DNA of 64,000 bases from Rhodococcus rhodnii NBRC 100604 (GCF_001894925.1 NZ_BCXD01000013.1:62001-126000); one strand, 5' to 3'. Counted from the first letter of the stretch, positions 1-7,944 are shown. Numbers and translations: made by a program. The notes: generated by a model from the letters alone, not told the origin.

Positions 1-1421
1 TCACCGATGGCGGCGTCGGGCCCGGCGACCGCGTCTCGTACGTGGGCCTCAACAGCCCCGCGTTCCTGACGACGCTGCTCGCGACGTTGCGGATCGGCGC
101 GATCTTCGTGCCCGTCAACTTCCGGCTCGCCGGCCCCGAACTGAGGACGGTCCTCGAACGCAGCGGCGCCGTCGCGCTCGTGGGGGAGAGCGGTCACTGC
201 GACATCGTCGACGCCGTCCGCGACTCCGTCGCGGTGAAGCGTTACCTGCTCGTCGACGACGATCCGACGACCCCGCCCGCCGGCGACGTCCCGGGCTGGG
301 AGCGGTGGTCGGGTCTCCTCGACGCCGCGGAGCCGACCGAGCAGATCGCCACCGGCAGGTTCGACGACCCCGCGATCCTCATGTTCACCTCCGGCACCAC
401 GGGTGTCCCGAAGGGAGTCGTCCTCACCCACGGCAACATCTGGTGGAACTCGGTCAACGTCGACACGATGCTCGACGCCCGCCGTGGCGACGTCACGTAC
501 GCGTCCGCGCCGCTCTTCCACGTGGGGGCGCTGAACAGCTTCGTCGTCCGCACGATCGTGCGCGGCGGAACCGTCGTTCTGCGCCGCACGTTCGACCCGG
601 CGGAGTTCCTGGCCGACGTCGCGCACCATCGTGTCAACTCGCTGTTCGCGGTGCCCGCGATGCTCGCCGGCCTGCGCCGGGTGCCGGGACTCTTCGAGAC
701 GGACCTGTCGCACTTGCGCTCGGTCGTCGTCGCGGGTGCGCCGGTGCCGCCGTCGCTCATCCGCGAGTTCGCGGACCACGGTGTCTGGCTGCAGCAGGCG
801 TGGGGGCTGACCGAGACCGCGCCGTTCGCCACGCATCTGCCCGTCGAACGCACCCTAGACAAGATCGGGTCGGCCGGGATCCCGATGCCCTACACGCAGA
901 TCCGCATCGTGGAGGTCGGCACGACCACGCCCGTCGGGCCGATGGTCAGCGGCGAGATCCTCGTTCGGGGGCCGAACGTAACGCCCGGCTACTGGGAGAA
1001 CCCGGAGGCGACGGCAGCGGCGTTCGACGAGGACGGCTGGTTCCATTCCGGCGACATCGGCTACCTCGACGAGGACGGCTACTTGTTCATCGTCGACCGG
1101 CTCAAGGACATGGTCATCACCGGCGGGGAGAACGTCTATCCCGCGGAGGTCGAGCGCGTGCTCGCCACCATGCCGGGAGTCACCGACGTCGCCGTGGTCG
1201 GAGTTCCGGACGACACGTGGGGCGAGCTCGTCGTCGCGGTCGTGTCGCTGGATGCCGCCGCCGCGATCACCCTCGACGACGTGCGTGAGTTCGCCGCCGA
1301 ACAACTCGCCCGCTACAAGCTCCCGCGCAAGCTCGAAGTGATCGACCGGGTGCCGCGCAACGCGTCCGGCAAGCTCGAGAAGCTCACCATTCGGCGCTTC
1401 GTCGAGGACCGGACGCAGTGA
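1..1421 (+). CDS. Fatty-acid/acyl-CoA ligase (FadD-like, ANL superfamily), 5' truncated by window edge
   Basis: This enzyme activates a carboxylic acid (probably a fatty acid) with ATP and joins it to CoA through an acyl-adenylate. The open frame runs in from the left edge (codons begin at base 3), so the true start lies outside; 472 residues are visible. Adenylate-forming motifs are clear: the phosphate-binding loop FTSGTTGVPKG about 130 visible residues in, WGLTE, YWENPEAT, the DGWFHSGDIGYLDEDGYL block, the hinge DRLKDMVITGGENVYP, and the catalytic C-terminal lysine in NASGKLEK. The next gene starts inside its stop codon, so the two are translationally coupled. Family is certain; acyl chain specificity cannot be read from sequence. 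Confidence 0.93.
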   Translation, partial: TDGGVGPGDRVSYVGLNSPAFLTTLLATLRIGAIFVPVNFRLAGPELRTVLERSGAVALVGESGHCDIVDAVRDSVAVKRYLLVDDDPTTPPAGDVPGWERWSGLLDAAEPTEQIATGRFDDPAILMFTSGTTGVPKGVVLTHGNIWWNSVNVDTMLDARRGDVTYASAPLFHVGALNSFVVRTIVRGGTVVLRRTFDPAEFLADVAHHRVNSLFAVPAMLAGLRRVPGLFETDLSHLRSVVVAGAPVPPSLIREFADHGVWLQQAWGLTETAPFATHLPVERTLDKIGSAGIPMPYTQIRIVEVGTTTPVGPMVSGEILVRGPNVTPGYWENPEATAAAFDEDGWFHSGDIGYLDEDGYLFIVDRLKDMVITGGENVYPAEVERVLATMPGVTDVAVVGVPDDTWGELVVAVVSLDAAAAITLDDVREFAAEQLARYKLPRKLEVIDRVPRNASGKLEKLTIRRFVEDRTQ

Positions 1422-1918
1422 GCGTGCAGACCCCGGCGGGGGAGAGCGCCGCGCCGTGGACGGCCGAGGTCGTGTCGTGGGGCGACGGCGGCGGACGTGT
1501 GGCGTTGCAACGCGACGAAGGCCGCGTCGTCACCGCCGAGGTGAGCCGCTGCGCGCGGGGCCGGCTTCGGCTCGCGTATCCCGTCGCCGCCCACGACGTC
1601 GAGGTCCGGTTGCCCGCCCTCGTGTCGACCGACGACCTCACCGCGGTCCTGAGGTCGGTGGTCGGCGCTGTCCGCCGCGTAAACCCCGAGTGCCGGAAGG
1701 TGCTGTTCGCCGTCGAGCGGACCACCGACGCCGAGACCACGAACGCCGAGAGCACGAACGCCGAGAGCGCGAGCGCGACCATCGCGGCAGCGGAGGCCGC
1801 CGGTTTCCGCTACGTCGTCGACGTCGATCTGGCGGAGGCGGAACTCGGGCTCATGGTCGCCGAGCCGGAGTGGGTCACCGCGGTCGACATCGATCTGGAT
1901 CGCGTTCCGGGTACCTGA
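1418..1918 (+). CDS. Hypothetical protein, possibly GNAT-fold related, coupled to acyl-CoA ligase
   Basis: A 166-residue product with no family I recognise with certainty. The GTG start overlaps the stop of the acyl-CoA ligase gene (GTGA), a strong sign of cotranslation. The N-terminal half (residues about 14-100) alternates beta-type and helical stretches. The end, EAAGFRYVVDVDL followed by ELGLMV, resembles the last strands of GNAT acetyltransferases, but no clear acetyl-CoA loop (RxxGxG/A) is visible, so this is weak. Residues about 103-120 are a low-complexity Thr/Glu/Asn/Ser/Ala stretch with near-repeats of TNAES, probably a flexible linker. It converges with the IclR gene, leaving only 9 bases between stops. 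Confidence 0.6.
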   Translation: MSVQTPAGESAAPWTAEVVSWGDGGGRVALQRDEGRVVTAEVSRCARGRLRLAYPVAAHDVEVRLPALVSTDDLTAVLRSVVGAVRRVNPECRKVLFAVERTTDAETTNAESTNAESASATIAAAEAAGFRYVVDVDLAEAELGLMVAEPEWVTAVDIDLDRVPGT

Positions 1919-1927
1919 CTCACGCCG

Positions 1928-2743
1928 TCAGCCGGCGAGGGCGTGCTGCACGCGCGGCGGCGTGGTGCGAACGTCCTGCCGGCGGCGGGTGGGCAGTACC
2001 CGCGCCGCGTCGCTCGCGACCCGGCGCAGCGTCGCGGCGTGGGTACGGACGTCGAGCCGGTCGGTCGCGCCCGACACGGACAGGGCGGCGACCGGGCGCC
2101 CCGAGGGGCCGATGACGGGGACCGCGACGCAGCTCAGCCCGCTCTGGATCTCGCCGTTCTCCACCGCGATCCCGAGCCGCCGGATCGCGGACAGTTCGGT
2201 GGCGAGTGCGACGGGATCCACGATCGTCCGGTCCGTGTAGCGACGCAGCGGTGCGGCGAGTGCTGCCTGCATCGCGTCGGGGTCGTAGGCGAGGAGTGCC
2301 TTGCCGACCGCCGTGCAGTGCGCGGGGATCCGGTGACCGATTCGCGACGGCGACGGGACCTGTCGATGGCCGTAGAGCTTGGCGAGATACACGACGTCGG
2401 TGTCGTAGAGCGCTGCGAGATGCACGGTCTCCTGCGTCGCTGCGAACAGCTCGGCCAGGAACGGAATCAGCCTGTCCCGCAACTCCTCCTGGCCCGGCGC
2501 GTACATCGTGCGGCCGATCTCGTGGAGCCGGTTGCCGAGCCGGTAGTCGGTGCCGACCCGCTCGACCACGCCGTTGCGCTCGAGCATTGCGAGGACGCGA
2601 TGAGTGGTCGACTTGCTCAGGTCGGCACGGCGCGCGAGTTCACTCACGCCGACGCCGGTGAGTCCGTCCTCGCCGAAACACGCGAGCAGGCTGACCGCTT
2701 TGTCGATGGCTGCCCGGTCGTCGCGTGCACACGCTGTGGTCAT
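1928..2743 (-). CDS. IclR-family transcriptional regulator
   Basis: A 271-residue one-component regulator. Residues about 12-65 form the IclR winged helix-turn-helix (ELARRADLSKSTTHRVLAML, then the wing GVVERVGTDYRLG). Residues about 80-255 are the effector domain, with the typical HCTAVGKALLAY segment and a late SCVAVPV...PVAALSVSG stretch. IclR proteins bind small acids or aromatic intermediates and usually control a neighbouring catabolic or transport gene. The likely targets here are its own gene and the divergent XRE-cupin gene, since two short palindromes lie between them. Length is normal for the family. The effector is unknown. Confidence 0.92.
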   Translation of the reverse strand: MTTACARDDRAAIDKAVSLLACFGEDGLTGVGVSELARRADLSKSTTHRVLAMLERNGVVERVGTDYRLGNRLHEIGRTMYAPGQEELRDRLIPFLAELFAATQETVHLAALYDTDVVYLAKLYGHRQVPSPSRIGHRIPAHCTAVGKALLAYDPDAMQAALAAPLRRYTDRTIVDPVALATELSAIRRLGIAVENGEIQSGLSCVAVPVIGPSGRPVAALSVSGATDRLDVRTHAATLRRVASDAARVLPTRRRQDVRTTPPRVQHALAG

Positions 2744-2791
2744 GATGGTGACAGCACCTTCCGCTCGCTCGTCTGCTCGTCCAGCCGGCTC

Positions 2792-2809
2792 CGTCCATTA
2801 GAGTGGACG
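2792..2809. promoter_or_regulatory. Palindrome 1 between divergent regulator genes
   Basis: CGTCCA-N6-TGGACG, perfect 6-bp arms, 49 bp upstream of the iclR-type start on the minus strand. It is a candidate operator for either the IclR-family or the XRE-family protein encoded on each side. Binding is inferred from position and symmetry only. Confidence 0.45.
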
Positions 2810-2855
2810 AAACGACGACTTGCACGTGACAATTTTCGCGTCGCCGATGGCCGTC

Positions 2856-2869
2856 CGTCAAGATTGACG
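2856..2869. promoter_or_regulatory. Palindrome 2 between divergent regulator genes
   Basis: CGTCAA-N2-TTGACG, perfect 6-bp arms, about 45 bp before the XRE-cupin start. It shares the CGTC/GACG ends of the first palindrome but has a different spacer. A TATAAG element at 2879-2884 just downstream could be a -10 box for the XRE gene, so the site would overlap the promoter. Confidence 0.45.
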
Positions 2870-2912
2870 AAGGCAACTTATAAGTGACGGCGCGCGAGGG
2901 GCGGTAGGGGAG

Positions 2913-3494
2913 ATGTCCGACAGCAATCAGCTCGTGGCGCGCAACGTGCGCCGCTATCGCCAGGAGCGCGGGCTCTCGCTCGCGGAGCTGGCCCGGCGCT
3001 CGGGGCTGTCCAAGCAGACGTTGTCGAAAGTGGAACAGGGAGTGGGTAATCCGACCGTCGAGACGCTCACATTGCTGGGTTCGGCGCTCGAGATTCCGGC
3101 GAGGCGACTGCTCACCGAATGGGGGTCACCCGTGTTCGTTCAGCGCCGCGCCGAGGACGTCTGGTCCACCGACGCCGGGCTGTCCGAGCGGGTGCTCGAC
3201 GAGGTCTACGGTTCGGGCCACGTCCGCAACCACATCCTGCGCCTCGAACGGGGCGCGACGACGTCGGGGCCGCGCGTCGCGGAGCCGCCCGGCAGCCTCC
3301 ATCACGTGTACGTCATCGACGGCCGTCTGAAGGCGGGCCCGCTGACGGATCCCGTGGTGCTGGAGGCGGGTGACTTCGTGCGGTTTCCCGGCGACGTCCC
3401 CTACACGTACGAGAGCCTGAGCGAGGTCGTCACAGCGCACGTGGTGTCGACGTTGCCGCAGCTGCGGCAGTTCGGGCCGAGCATCGGCGGCTGA
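2913..3494 (+). CDS. XRE-family regulator with C-terminal cupin domain
   Basis: A 193-residue regulator. Residues about 8-62 are a Cro/CI-type helix-turn-helix (RYRQERGLSLAELARRSG, then LSKQTLSKVEQGVGNPT). Residues about 75-190 form a cupin barrel, seen in the glycine/proline turns around HHVYVIDGRLKAGPLTDP and LEAGDFVRFPGDVPYTYES. HTH-cupin proteins of this size commonly sense a small metabolite and control amino-acid, polyamine or transporter genes. It faces the IclR gene across a 170-bp region holding two palindromes and converges with the MHS transporter gene, so either could be a target. A GGGG-rich stretch with GGAG precedes the ATG. Confidence 0.9.
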   Translation: MSDSNQLVARNVRRYRQERGLSLAELARRSGLSKQTLSKVEQGVGNPTVETLTLLGSALEIPARRLLTEWGSPVFVQRRAEDVWSTDAGLSERVLDEVYGSGHVRNHILRLERGATTSGPRVAEPPGSLHHVYVIDGRLKAGPLTDPVVLEAGDFVRFPGDVPYTYESLSEVVTAHVVSTLPQLRQFGPSIGG

Positions 3495-3503
3495 CGTACG
3501 AGT

Positions 3504-3535
3504 CCGGGTGGGCGCCTCCGGAGGCGCCCACCCGG
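3504..3535. terminator. Bidirectional hairpin between XRE-cupin and MHS transporter genes
   Basis: A perfect 16-bp inverted repeat with no spacer (left arm 3504-3519, right arm 3520-3535) starts 10 bases after the XRE-cupin stop and lies 23 bases from the converging transporter stop. No long U-tract follows on either strand, which is common for actinobacterial terminators. Confidence 0.75.
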
Positions 3536-3557
3536 GCCGGTTCGTGCCGGTCGCGTG

Positions 3558-4928
3558 TCAGTCCGCAGCGACGCCGGCGGTCTGCGTGCGCCGTCCCCCT
3601 CGTCGCGCAGTGGTGCGGACGAGAGTCTCCTTCGAGAGGTACACGGCCAGCGCCGACACGGCGATCAGCCCGATGAAGTACCACGCGATGTTGTTCGTGC
3701 CGCCGCCGTTGTCGAGATCGAAGAGCCAGTTGGCCATGAGCGGTGCAGTGCCGGCGCCGAGTACCGAGCCGACCTGGAAGGTGAGCGAGACGCCCGTGTA
3801 GCGGTCCTGGGTCTCGAACTTCTCGGCGAGGAACGCGCCGATCGGGCCGTACATCGACGCCTGGATGATCGGGTTGCCGACGACGAAGCCGAGCGCGACG
3901 AGCCAGTAACTGCCCGAGTTCAGCAGCATGAACATCGGGAAGACCAGCGAGACCGAGACCGCGGCACCGACGAGCATCACCGGACGCCGGCCGTATCGGT
4001 CGGACAGCCACGCGAAGAACGGAATCGCGGCGATGTGCAGCACGCTCGAGAAGGTCAGCATGTACAGCGCGTCCTGACGCGGGACGACGCCCTGTGCGGC
4101 CACGTACGGCACGACCCACACCGCGAGCAGCGCCTGCATGAACAGCGGCCCGGCTGCGGCGAGGATGCCGTAGAGGCTCGTCAGCGGGTAGTTCTTGATC
4201 ACGCGCATGATCGGGACGCCGGTGTGCACCTCGCCGGCCGCGCGGGCTGCCGCGAAGTCGGGCGATTCGGTGACGCGGAAGCGCAGGTACAGGCCGATCA
4301 CGACGAGCGCCGCGGACAGCAGGAAGGGAACACGCCAGCCCCAGCTGAGGAATGCCTCGTCGGGAAGCCCCGCGAACAGGCCGAGGATCAGGGTGGCGAG
4401 CACCGATCCCGTCGGCCCGCCGGTGACGGCGATCGATGCGGCGAGGCCGCGATTGCCTTCCTTGACGTGCTCGGCCGCCATGAGTGTCGCTCCGGCCCAC
4501 TCGCCGCCGACCGCGAGGCCCTGGACGATCCGCAGCGCGACGAGGATCAGCGGAGCCGCGATCCCGATCGACTCGTAGGTGGGCATGAGCCCGATGCAGA
4601 TCGAGACGATGCCCATCATCATCAGCGTGATGAAGAGCATGCTCTTGCGGCCGACCTTGTCGCCGAAGTGGCCGAACAGGATTCCGCCGATCGGGCGGGA
4701 GATGTAGCCGGCGAGCAGGATCACGAAGGACAGCGTCGCCCCGAGTCGTGGGTCCATCGTCTCGGGGAAGAACAGCACGGGAAACACGAGACCGGCGGCT
4801 GCGCCGTAGAGCAGAAAGTCGTAGTACTCGACGGTCGAGCCGAGAAAGCTGGACACGAGTGCCCGGCGCGACTCCTTCGGTGTGACGGTCGACCCGGCGG
4901 GCGGCGATACCGCGGAACGATCCTCCAT
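3558..4928 (-). CDS. MFS transporter of the metabolite:H+ symporter (MHS) family
   Basis: A 456-residue, 12-helix inner-membrane transporter. The first helix region carries STVEYYDFLLYGAAAG, typical of MHS members such as the KgtP, ShiA and ProP relatives. The conserved loop 2-3 motif appears as GHFGDKVGRKSML, and a second copy, SDRYGRRPVML, sits between helices 8 and 9. LRIVQGLAVGGEWAGA is the helix 4 signature. Such proteins import dicarboxylates, shikimate, betaine or related acids with protons; the substrate cannot be called. GAGGAG stands upstream of the ATG. It converges with the XRE-cupin gene and may be controlled by one of the two nearby regulators (inference). Confidence 0.92.
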   Translation of the reverse strand: MEDRSAVSPPAGSTVTPKESRRALVSSFLGSTVEYYDFLLYGAAAGLVFPVLFFPETMDPRLGATLSFVILLAGYISRPIGGILFGHFGDKVGRKSMLFITLMMMGIVSICIGLMPTYESIGIAAPLILVALRIVQGLAVGGEWAGATLMAAEHVKEGNRGLAASIAVTGGPTGSVLATLILGLFAGLPDEAFLSWGWRVPFLLSAALVVIGLYLRFRVTESPDFAAARAAGEVHTGVPIMRVIKNYPLTSLYGILAAAGPLFMQALLAVWVVPYVAAQGVVPRQDALYMLTFSSVLHIAAIPFFAWLSDRYGRRPVMLVGAAVSVSLVFPMFMLLNSGSYWLVALGFVVGNPIIQASMYGPIGAFLAEKFETQDRYTGVSLTFQVGSVLGAGTAPLMANWLFDLDNGGGTNNIAWYFIGLIAVSALAVYLSKETLVRTTARRGGRRTQTAGVAAD

Positions 4929-5012
4929 GCGTACTCCTCGATCTGGGCGCGATGCGTCGCGTCATCTGGTTGCGCCTAGATCTTGTTCCGTGGCGTGGGT
5001 CACACAAATCGA

Positions 5013-5033
5013 CCGTTCCGTAGCGCGGAACGG
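5013..5033 (-). terminator. Hairpin downstream of thioesterase gene
   Basis: An 8-bp perfect stem (5013-5020 with 5026-5033) and 5-base loop lie 23 bases past the thioesterase stop. On the minus strand it is followed by a short T-rich run. A modest intrinsic terminator. Confidence 0.5.
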
Positions 5034-5055
5034 CCGCTCCGGTCGGCAGGTCCGG

Positions 5056-5493
5056 TTAGTCGCTCCGCGGTGTCCGGATCCTTGCCGTGGCCTGGGCGAC
5101 GGCGACCGTGATCCCGTCGGCGTCGTCGAGTTCGCCGGTCAGGAAGGCGATGGTGCCGCCCTTGCGGACGATGCGGCCCCGGCCGACGAAGTTGCCCGGG
5201 GATGCCGGGGAGAGATACTGGACGTGGAGCGAGACCGTCGGGGCCCACTGGCCGGGGCCGAGAGTGGCGAGCAGCGCGGGGCCGACGGTGTCGTCGAGCA
5301 TCGCCGCGAGGAAGCCACCCTGAATCTGCCCCGCGGGGTTGGTGAATCGCGTGTCGACGGAGAACCCGACCTCGATGGTCCCCGCCTCGGGATCGAGTGC
5401 GCGCAGCGTCCAGCCGAGCAGTGCGGCGGCGGGTGGCGGCGGGGCGGATCCGTCGAGGAACTCGTGGAACGTCGGCGTGGGTTTCGTGCTCAC
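5056..5493 (-). CDS. PaaI-type acyl-CoA thioesterase (hotdog fold)
   Basis: A 145-residue single-hotdog protein that probably hydrolyses acyl- or aryl-CoA thioesters. The core motif is TNPAGQIQGGFLAAMLDD, in which the Asn-Pro-x-Gly-x-x-x-Gly-Gly turn and the following helix build the active site. The later strands (VSLHVQYLSPA, FVGRGRIVRKGG, VAVAQATARI) complete the sheet. The open frame continues upstream through the tRNA gene, which is impossible as coding, so the start is taken as the GTG at 5493, giving MSTKPTPTF. It lies 84 bases after the tRNA on the same strand with no hairpin between, so read-through from the tRNA promoter is possible. Confidence 0.82.
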   Translation of the reverse strand: MSTKPTPTFHEFLDGSAPPPPAAALLGWTLRALDPEAGTIEVGFSVDTRFTNPAGQIQGGFLAAMLDDTVGPALLATLGPGQWAPTVSLHVQYLSPASPGNFVGRGRIVRKGGTIAFLTGELDDADGITVAVAQATARIRTPRSD

Positions 5494-5576
5494 GGCTGCG
5501 AGTCTTGCACCGACAACGCTCACGCGTCGGCCGAGCGGCGAAACGAGCGGAGCGGGTACGAGGGGAGTGCGAGGGG

Positions 5577-5650
5577 TGCCCTCGGTGAGACTCGAACTCA
5601 CACTGGACGGGTTTTGAATCCGTTTCCTCTGCCAATTGGGATACGAGGGC
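5577..5650 (-). tRNA. tRNA-Leu(CAA), short variable arm
   Basis: A 74-base cloverleaf on the minus strand. The acceptor stem pairs 5650-5644 with 5584-5578 (7 bp) and the discriminator is A (5577). The T arm is a perfect 5-bp stem with loop TTCGAGT. The anticodon loop is TTCAAAA, giving anticodon CAA (leucine UUG codons). The anticodon stem has four Watson-Crick pairs and an A-C mismatch next to the loop. The D arm has a mismatch at its inner pair. CCA is not encoded. The variable region is only 5 bases, whereas bacterial leucine tRNAs normally have a long variable arm. Identity is therefore assigned by anticodon only. Confidence 0.85.
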
Positions 5651-5671
5651 GCGCGGCGATCCGCGTCGACC

Positions 5672-5699
5672 ACTGTAGAAGATCGGCTGCCGCAGTCAA
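5672..5699 (-). promoter_or_regulatory. Promoter of tRNA-Leu(CAA)
   Basis: On the minus strand, TTGACT (5699-5694), a 16-base spacer and TACAGT (5677-5672) stand 21 bases before the tRNA 5' end. This is close to the sigma-70-type consensus of actinobacteria. A TACCCT at 5707-5712 on the plus strand may be the -10 box of the divergent pdtaR gene. Confidence 0.7.
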
Positions 5700-5798
5700 C
5701 CACCGGTACCCTTCAACCGCACGTCCGTTGCCGTGGTGCGACGGTGTCGGTGCGATCGACGGCCGACGTCGGTCGCGCAGCAACGAAGGAGAACGTTC

Positions 5799-6404
5799 AT
5801 GAATGCTCCCCAGGCGCAGCCCGCGGCTGTGCGCGTCGTCGTCGCGGAGGACGAAGCGCTCATCCGCCTCGACCTCGTCGAGATGCTGCGCGAAGAGGGC
5901 TACGACGTCGTCGGTGAGGCCGCGGACGGACAGCGCGCCGTCGAGCTCGCGACCGAGCTGACGCCGGACCTCGTCATCATGGACATCAAGATGCCGCGGC
6001 GTGACGGCATCGACGCCGCGCAGGAGATCGCGACCAAGCGGATCGCTCCCGTCGTCATCCTCGCGGCGTTCTCGCAGCGCGAGCTGGTCGAGCGGGCGCG
6101 GGACGCGGGGGCGATGGCTTATCTCGTCAAACCGTTCTCGATCACCGATCTCGTTCCCGCCGTCGAACTCGCGACGAGCCGCTTCCGTGAGGTGACGGCG
6201 CTCGAACGCGAAGTGGCCGATCTGTCCGGCCGGCTCGAGACCCGCAAGGTCGTCGAGCGCGCGAAGGGCATTCTCATGGAGCGCCAGGCGATGACCGAGC
6301 CCGAGGCGTTCCGATGGATCCAGCGCGCCGCGATGGATCGCCGGTCGTCGATGAAGGCCGTCGCGGAGATCGTCATCGAGACGCTCGCGGACCCGCCGCA
6401 GTGA
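5799..6404 (+). CDS. pdtaR: ANTAR-domain response regulator PdtaR
   Basis: A 201-residue cytoplasmic regulator. Residues about 10-125 are a receiver domain with acidic pocket EDE (17-19), phospho-acceptor Asp62 in VIMDIKMP and Lys111 in YLVKPF. Residues about 135-195 are the ANTAR RNA-binding domain (ETRKVVERAKGILMERQAM, then EAFRWIQRAAMDRR). PdtaR is phosphorylated by the kinase PdtaS (not in this window) and binds paired hairpins in transcripts to allow antitermination. The ATG at 5799 has AAGGAGA just upstream; a longer upstream frame lacks this. Oddity: the usual Thr/Ser after beta-4 is Ala89 (VVILAAFSQ). Position next to polA matches Rv1626. Confidence 0.93.
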   Translation: MNAPQAQPAAVRVVVAEDEALIRLDLVEMLREEGYDVVGEAADGQRAVELATELTPDLVIMDIKMPRRDGIDAAQEIATKRIAPVVILAAFSQRELVERARDAGAMAYLVKPFSITDLVPAVELATSRFREVTALEREVADLSGRLETRKVVERAKGILMERQAMTEPEAFRWIQRAAMDRRSSMKAVAEIVIETLADPPQ

Positions 6405-6580
6405 CCGGGAATTGCTAAGTCCGAGTTAACAATCCCGAGAAAAGGTCACAGTCCGGTCACGACGGCCTCCTCGGGAGTCGAAAATGCGTATATAGCGCTA
6501 GGTTCTCTCCCACAGCGGACAACGCGCACCATTTCCGGTTGCGGAAATCGCGTGCCCGCGTAGCGGATAGGAGAATCTGG

Positions 6581-7912
6581 ATGGCTAGACGGTCTCTCGT
6601 CAGGGCCGCCGCGGTGATCGGTGCGGCATCCCTCGCCCTCGCAGGCTGTAGTTCCAACGGCGACGACTCCGCCTCGGGTGACGGCGCGAACGGTTCGGCG
6701 GCCGCAGCGGAGAGCACGGTCGAGACGGACTGCGAGCCGCAGCAGGCCACCGCCGGCGCGAACCCGGTGACCACCCCGCTCAAGCTCGGCACGCTCCTTC
6801 CCGACACCGGCAGCCTCGCGTTCCTCGGCCCGCCGATGGTCGCGGGCACCCAGCTCGCGGTGAACGATGTCAACGCAGCCGGTGGAGTCCTCGGCCAGCC
6901 CGTCGAATTGATCCCCGGCGACTCCGGTGACACGACGACGGACACCGCCAACGCGACCGTCGATCGTGAACTCGCAGCCGGTGTCTCCGCGATCATGGGT
7001 GCAGCGTCGTCGTCGGTGTCGCTCAAGGTCATCGACAAGATCACCAGTGCCGGTGTGGTGATGTTCTCGCCGGCGAACACGTCCGACCAGTTCATCTGCT
7101 ATCCCGACAAGGGCCAGTACTTCCGCACCGCCCCGACAGACGTCCTGCAGGCGCAGGCACTCGCCCAGCTCATCGCCAACGACGGCGCCCAGCGCGTCTC
7201 GATCCTCGCGATGAACGACCCCTACGGCACGGGCCTCGCCGAGAATCTCCGCACGAACCTCGCCGACGCCGGCCTGCCCGACGACCAGGTGCAGAAGATC
7301 GTGTACGACCCCAACGCGCAGTCGTACAACGCCGAGGTCGACCAGGTGAACAACTTCGGTCCCGACGCCGTCGCCGTCATCGGCTTCGACGAGTCCTCGC
7401 GCATCATCACGCGTATGCACGAGGTCGGCATCGGCCCGTCGGACGGCATGCTCGTCTACGGCGTCGACGGCAACATGGGCAACGCGCTCGGCGAGGCGTC
7501 GGCGCCCGGTCTGCTCGACGGCATGCAGGGAACCACGCCGCTCACCGACGTCGGCGCGGCGTTCCAGGACCGCGTCCGCTCCGTCAATCCGGCGCTGATC
7601 GACTTCAACTACTCGGGTGAGTCCTACGACGCCGTCGTCATCACGGCACTGGCCGCCGAGCAGGCGGGCTCGACTGCGGGTGTGGACATCGCCGCGAACA
7701 TCAACAGCGTCACCAAGGACGGCACGGTGTGCACCTCGTTCCAGGAGTGCCTGCCGCTCGTCCAGGCCGGCGAGGACATCGACTACGACGGCATCACCGG
7801 CAAGCTCGACTTCGACGACGCCGGCGAGCCCTCGATCGGCTCCTACGGTCACATGAAGTTCGGCGCGGACAACTCGCTCAGCACCGAAGGCTACATCGTC
7901 GTCGGTGAGTGA
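6581..7912 (+). CDS. Branched-chain amino-acid/HAAT-type ABC transporter substrate-binding lipoprotein
   Basis: A 443-residue solute-binding protein. The N-terminus is a lipoprotein signal peptide (MARRSLVRAAAVIGAASLAL, lipobox LAGC, acylated Cys23), followed by an Asp/Ser/Gly/Ala-rich tether to about residue 45. The rest is a periplasmic-binding type I fold (KLGTLLPDTGSLAFLGPP, VNDVNAAGGVLGQPVELI, SAGVVMFSPANTSDQF). It delivers amino acids or related amides to the LivHMGF permease encoded convergently just downstream. The ATG at 6581 has ATAGGAGA before it, so the longer frame from 6539 is not used. The upstream gap (6405-6580) has an AT-rich stretch with TATATA around 6490 that may hold the promoter. 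Confidence 0.9.
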   Translation: MARRSLVRAAAVIGAASLALAGCSSNGDDSASGDGANGSAAAAESTVETDCEPQQATAGANPVTTPLKLGTLLPDTGSLAFLGPPMVAGTQLAVNDVNAAGGVLGQPVELIPGDSGDTTTDTANATVDRELAAGVSAIMGAASSSVSLKVIDKITSAGVVMFSPANTSDQFICYPDKGQYFRTAPTDVLQAQALAQLIANDGAQRVSILAMNDPYGTGLAENLRTNLADAGLPDDQVQKIVYDPNAQSYNAEVDQVNNFGPDAVAVIGFDESSRIITRMHEVGIGPSDGMLVYGVDGNMGNALGEASAPGLLDGMQGTTPLTDVGAAFQDRVRSVNPALIDFNYSGESYDAVVITALAAEQAGSTAGVDIAANINSVTKDGTVCTSFQECLPLVQAGEDIDYDGITGKLDFDDAGEPSIGSYGHMKFGADNSLSTEGYIVVGE

Positions 7913-7944
7913 CGGCCGCACCAGCGGCAGCAGTATCGGCACCA

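Noticed and set aside
5494-5703. N-terminal extension of the thioesterase frame
   Set aside because: It reads through the tRNA gene and gives a non-family sequence; the GTG at 5493 gives the normal length.
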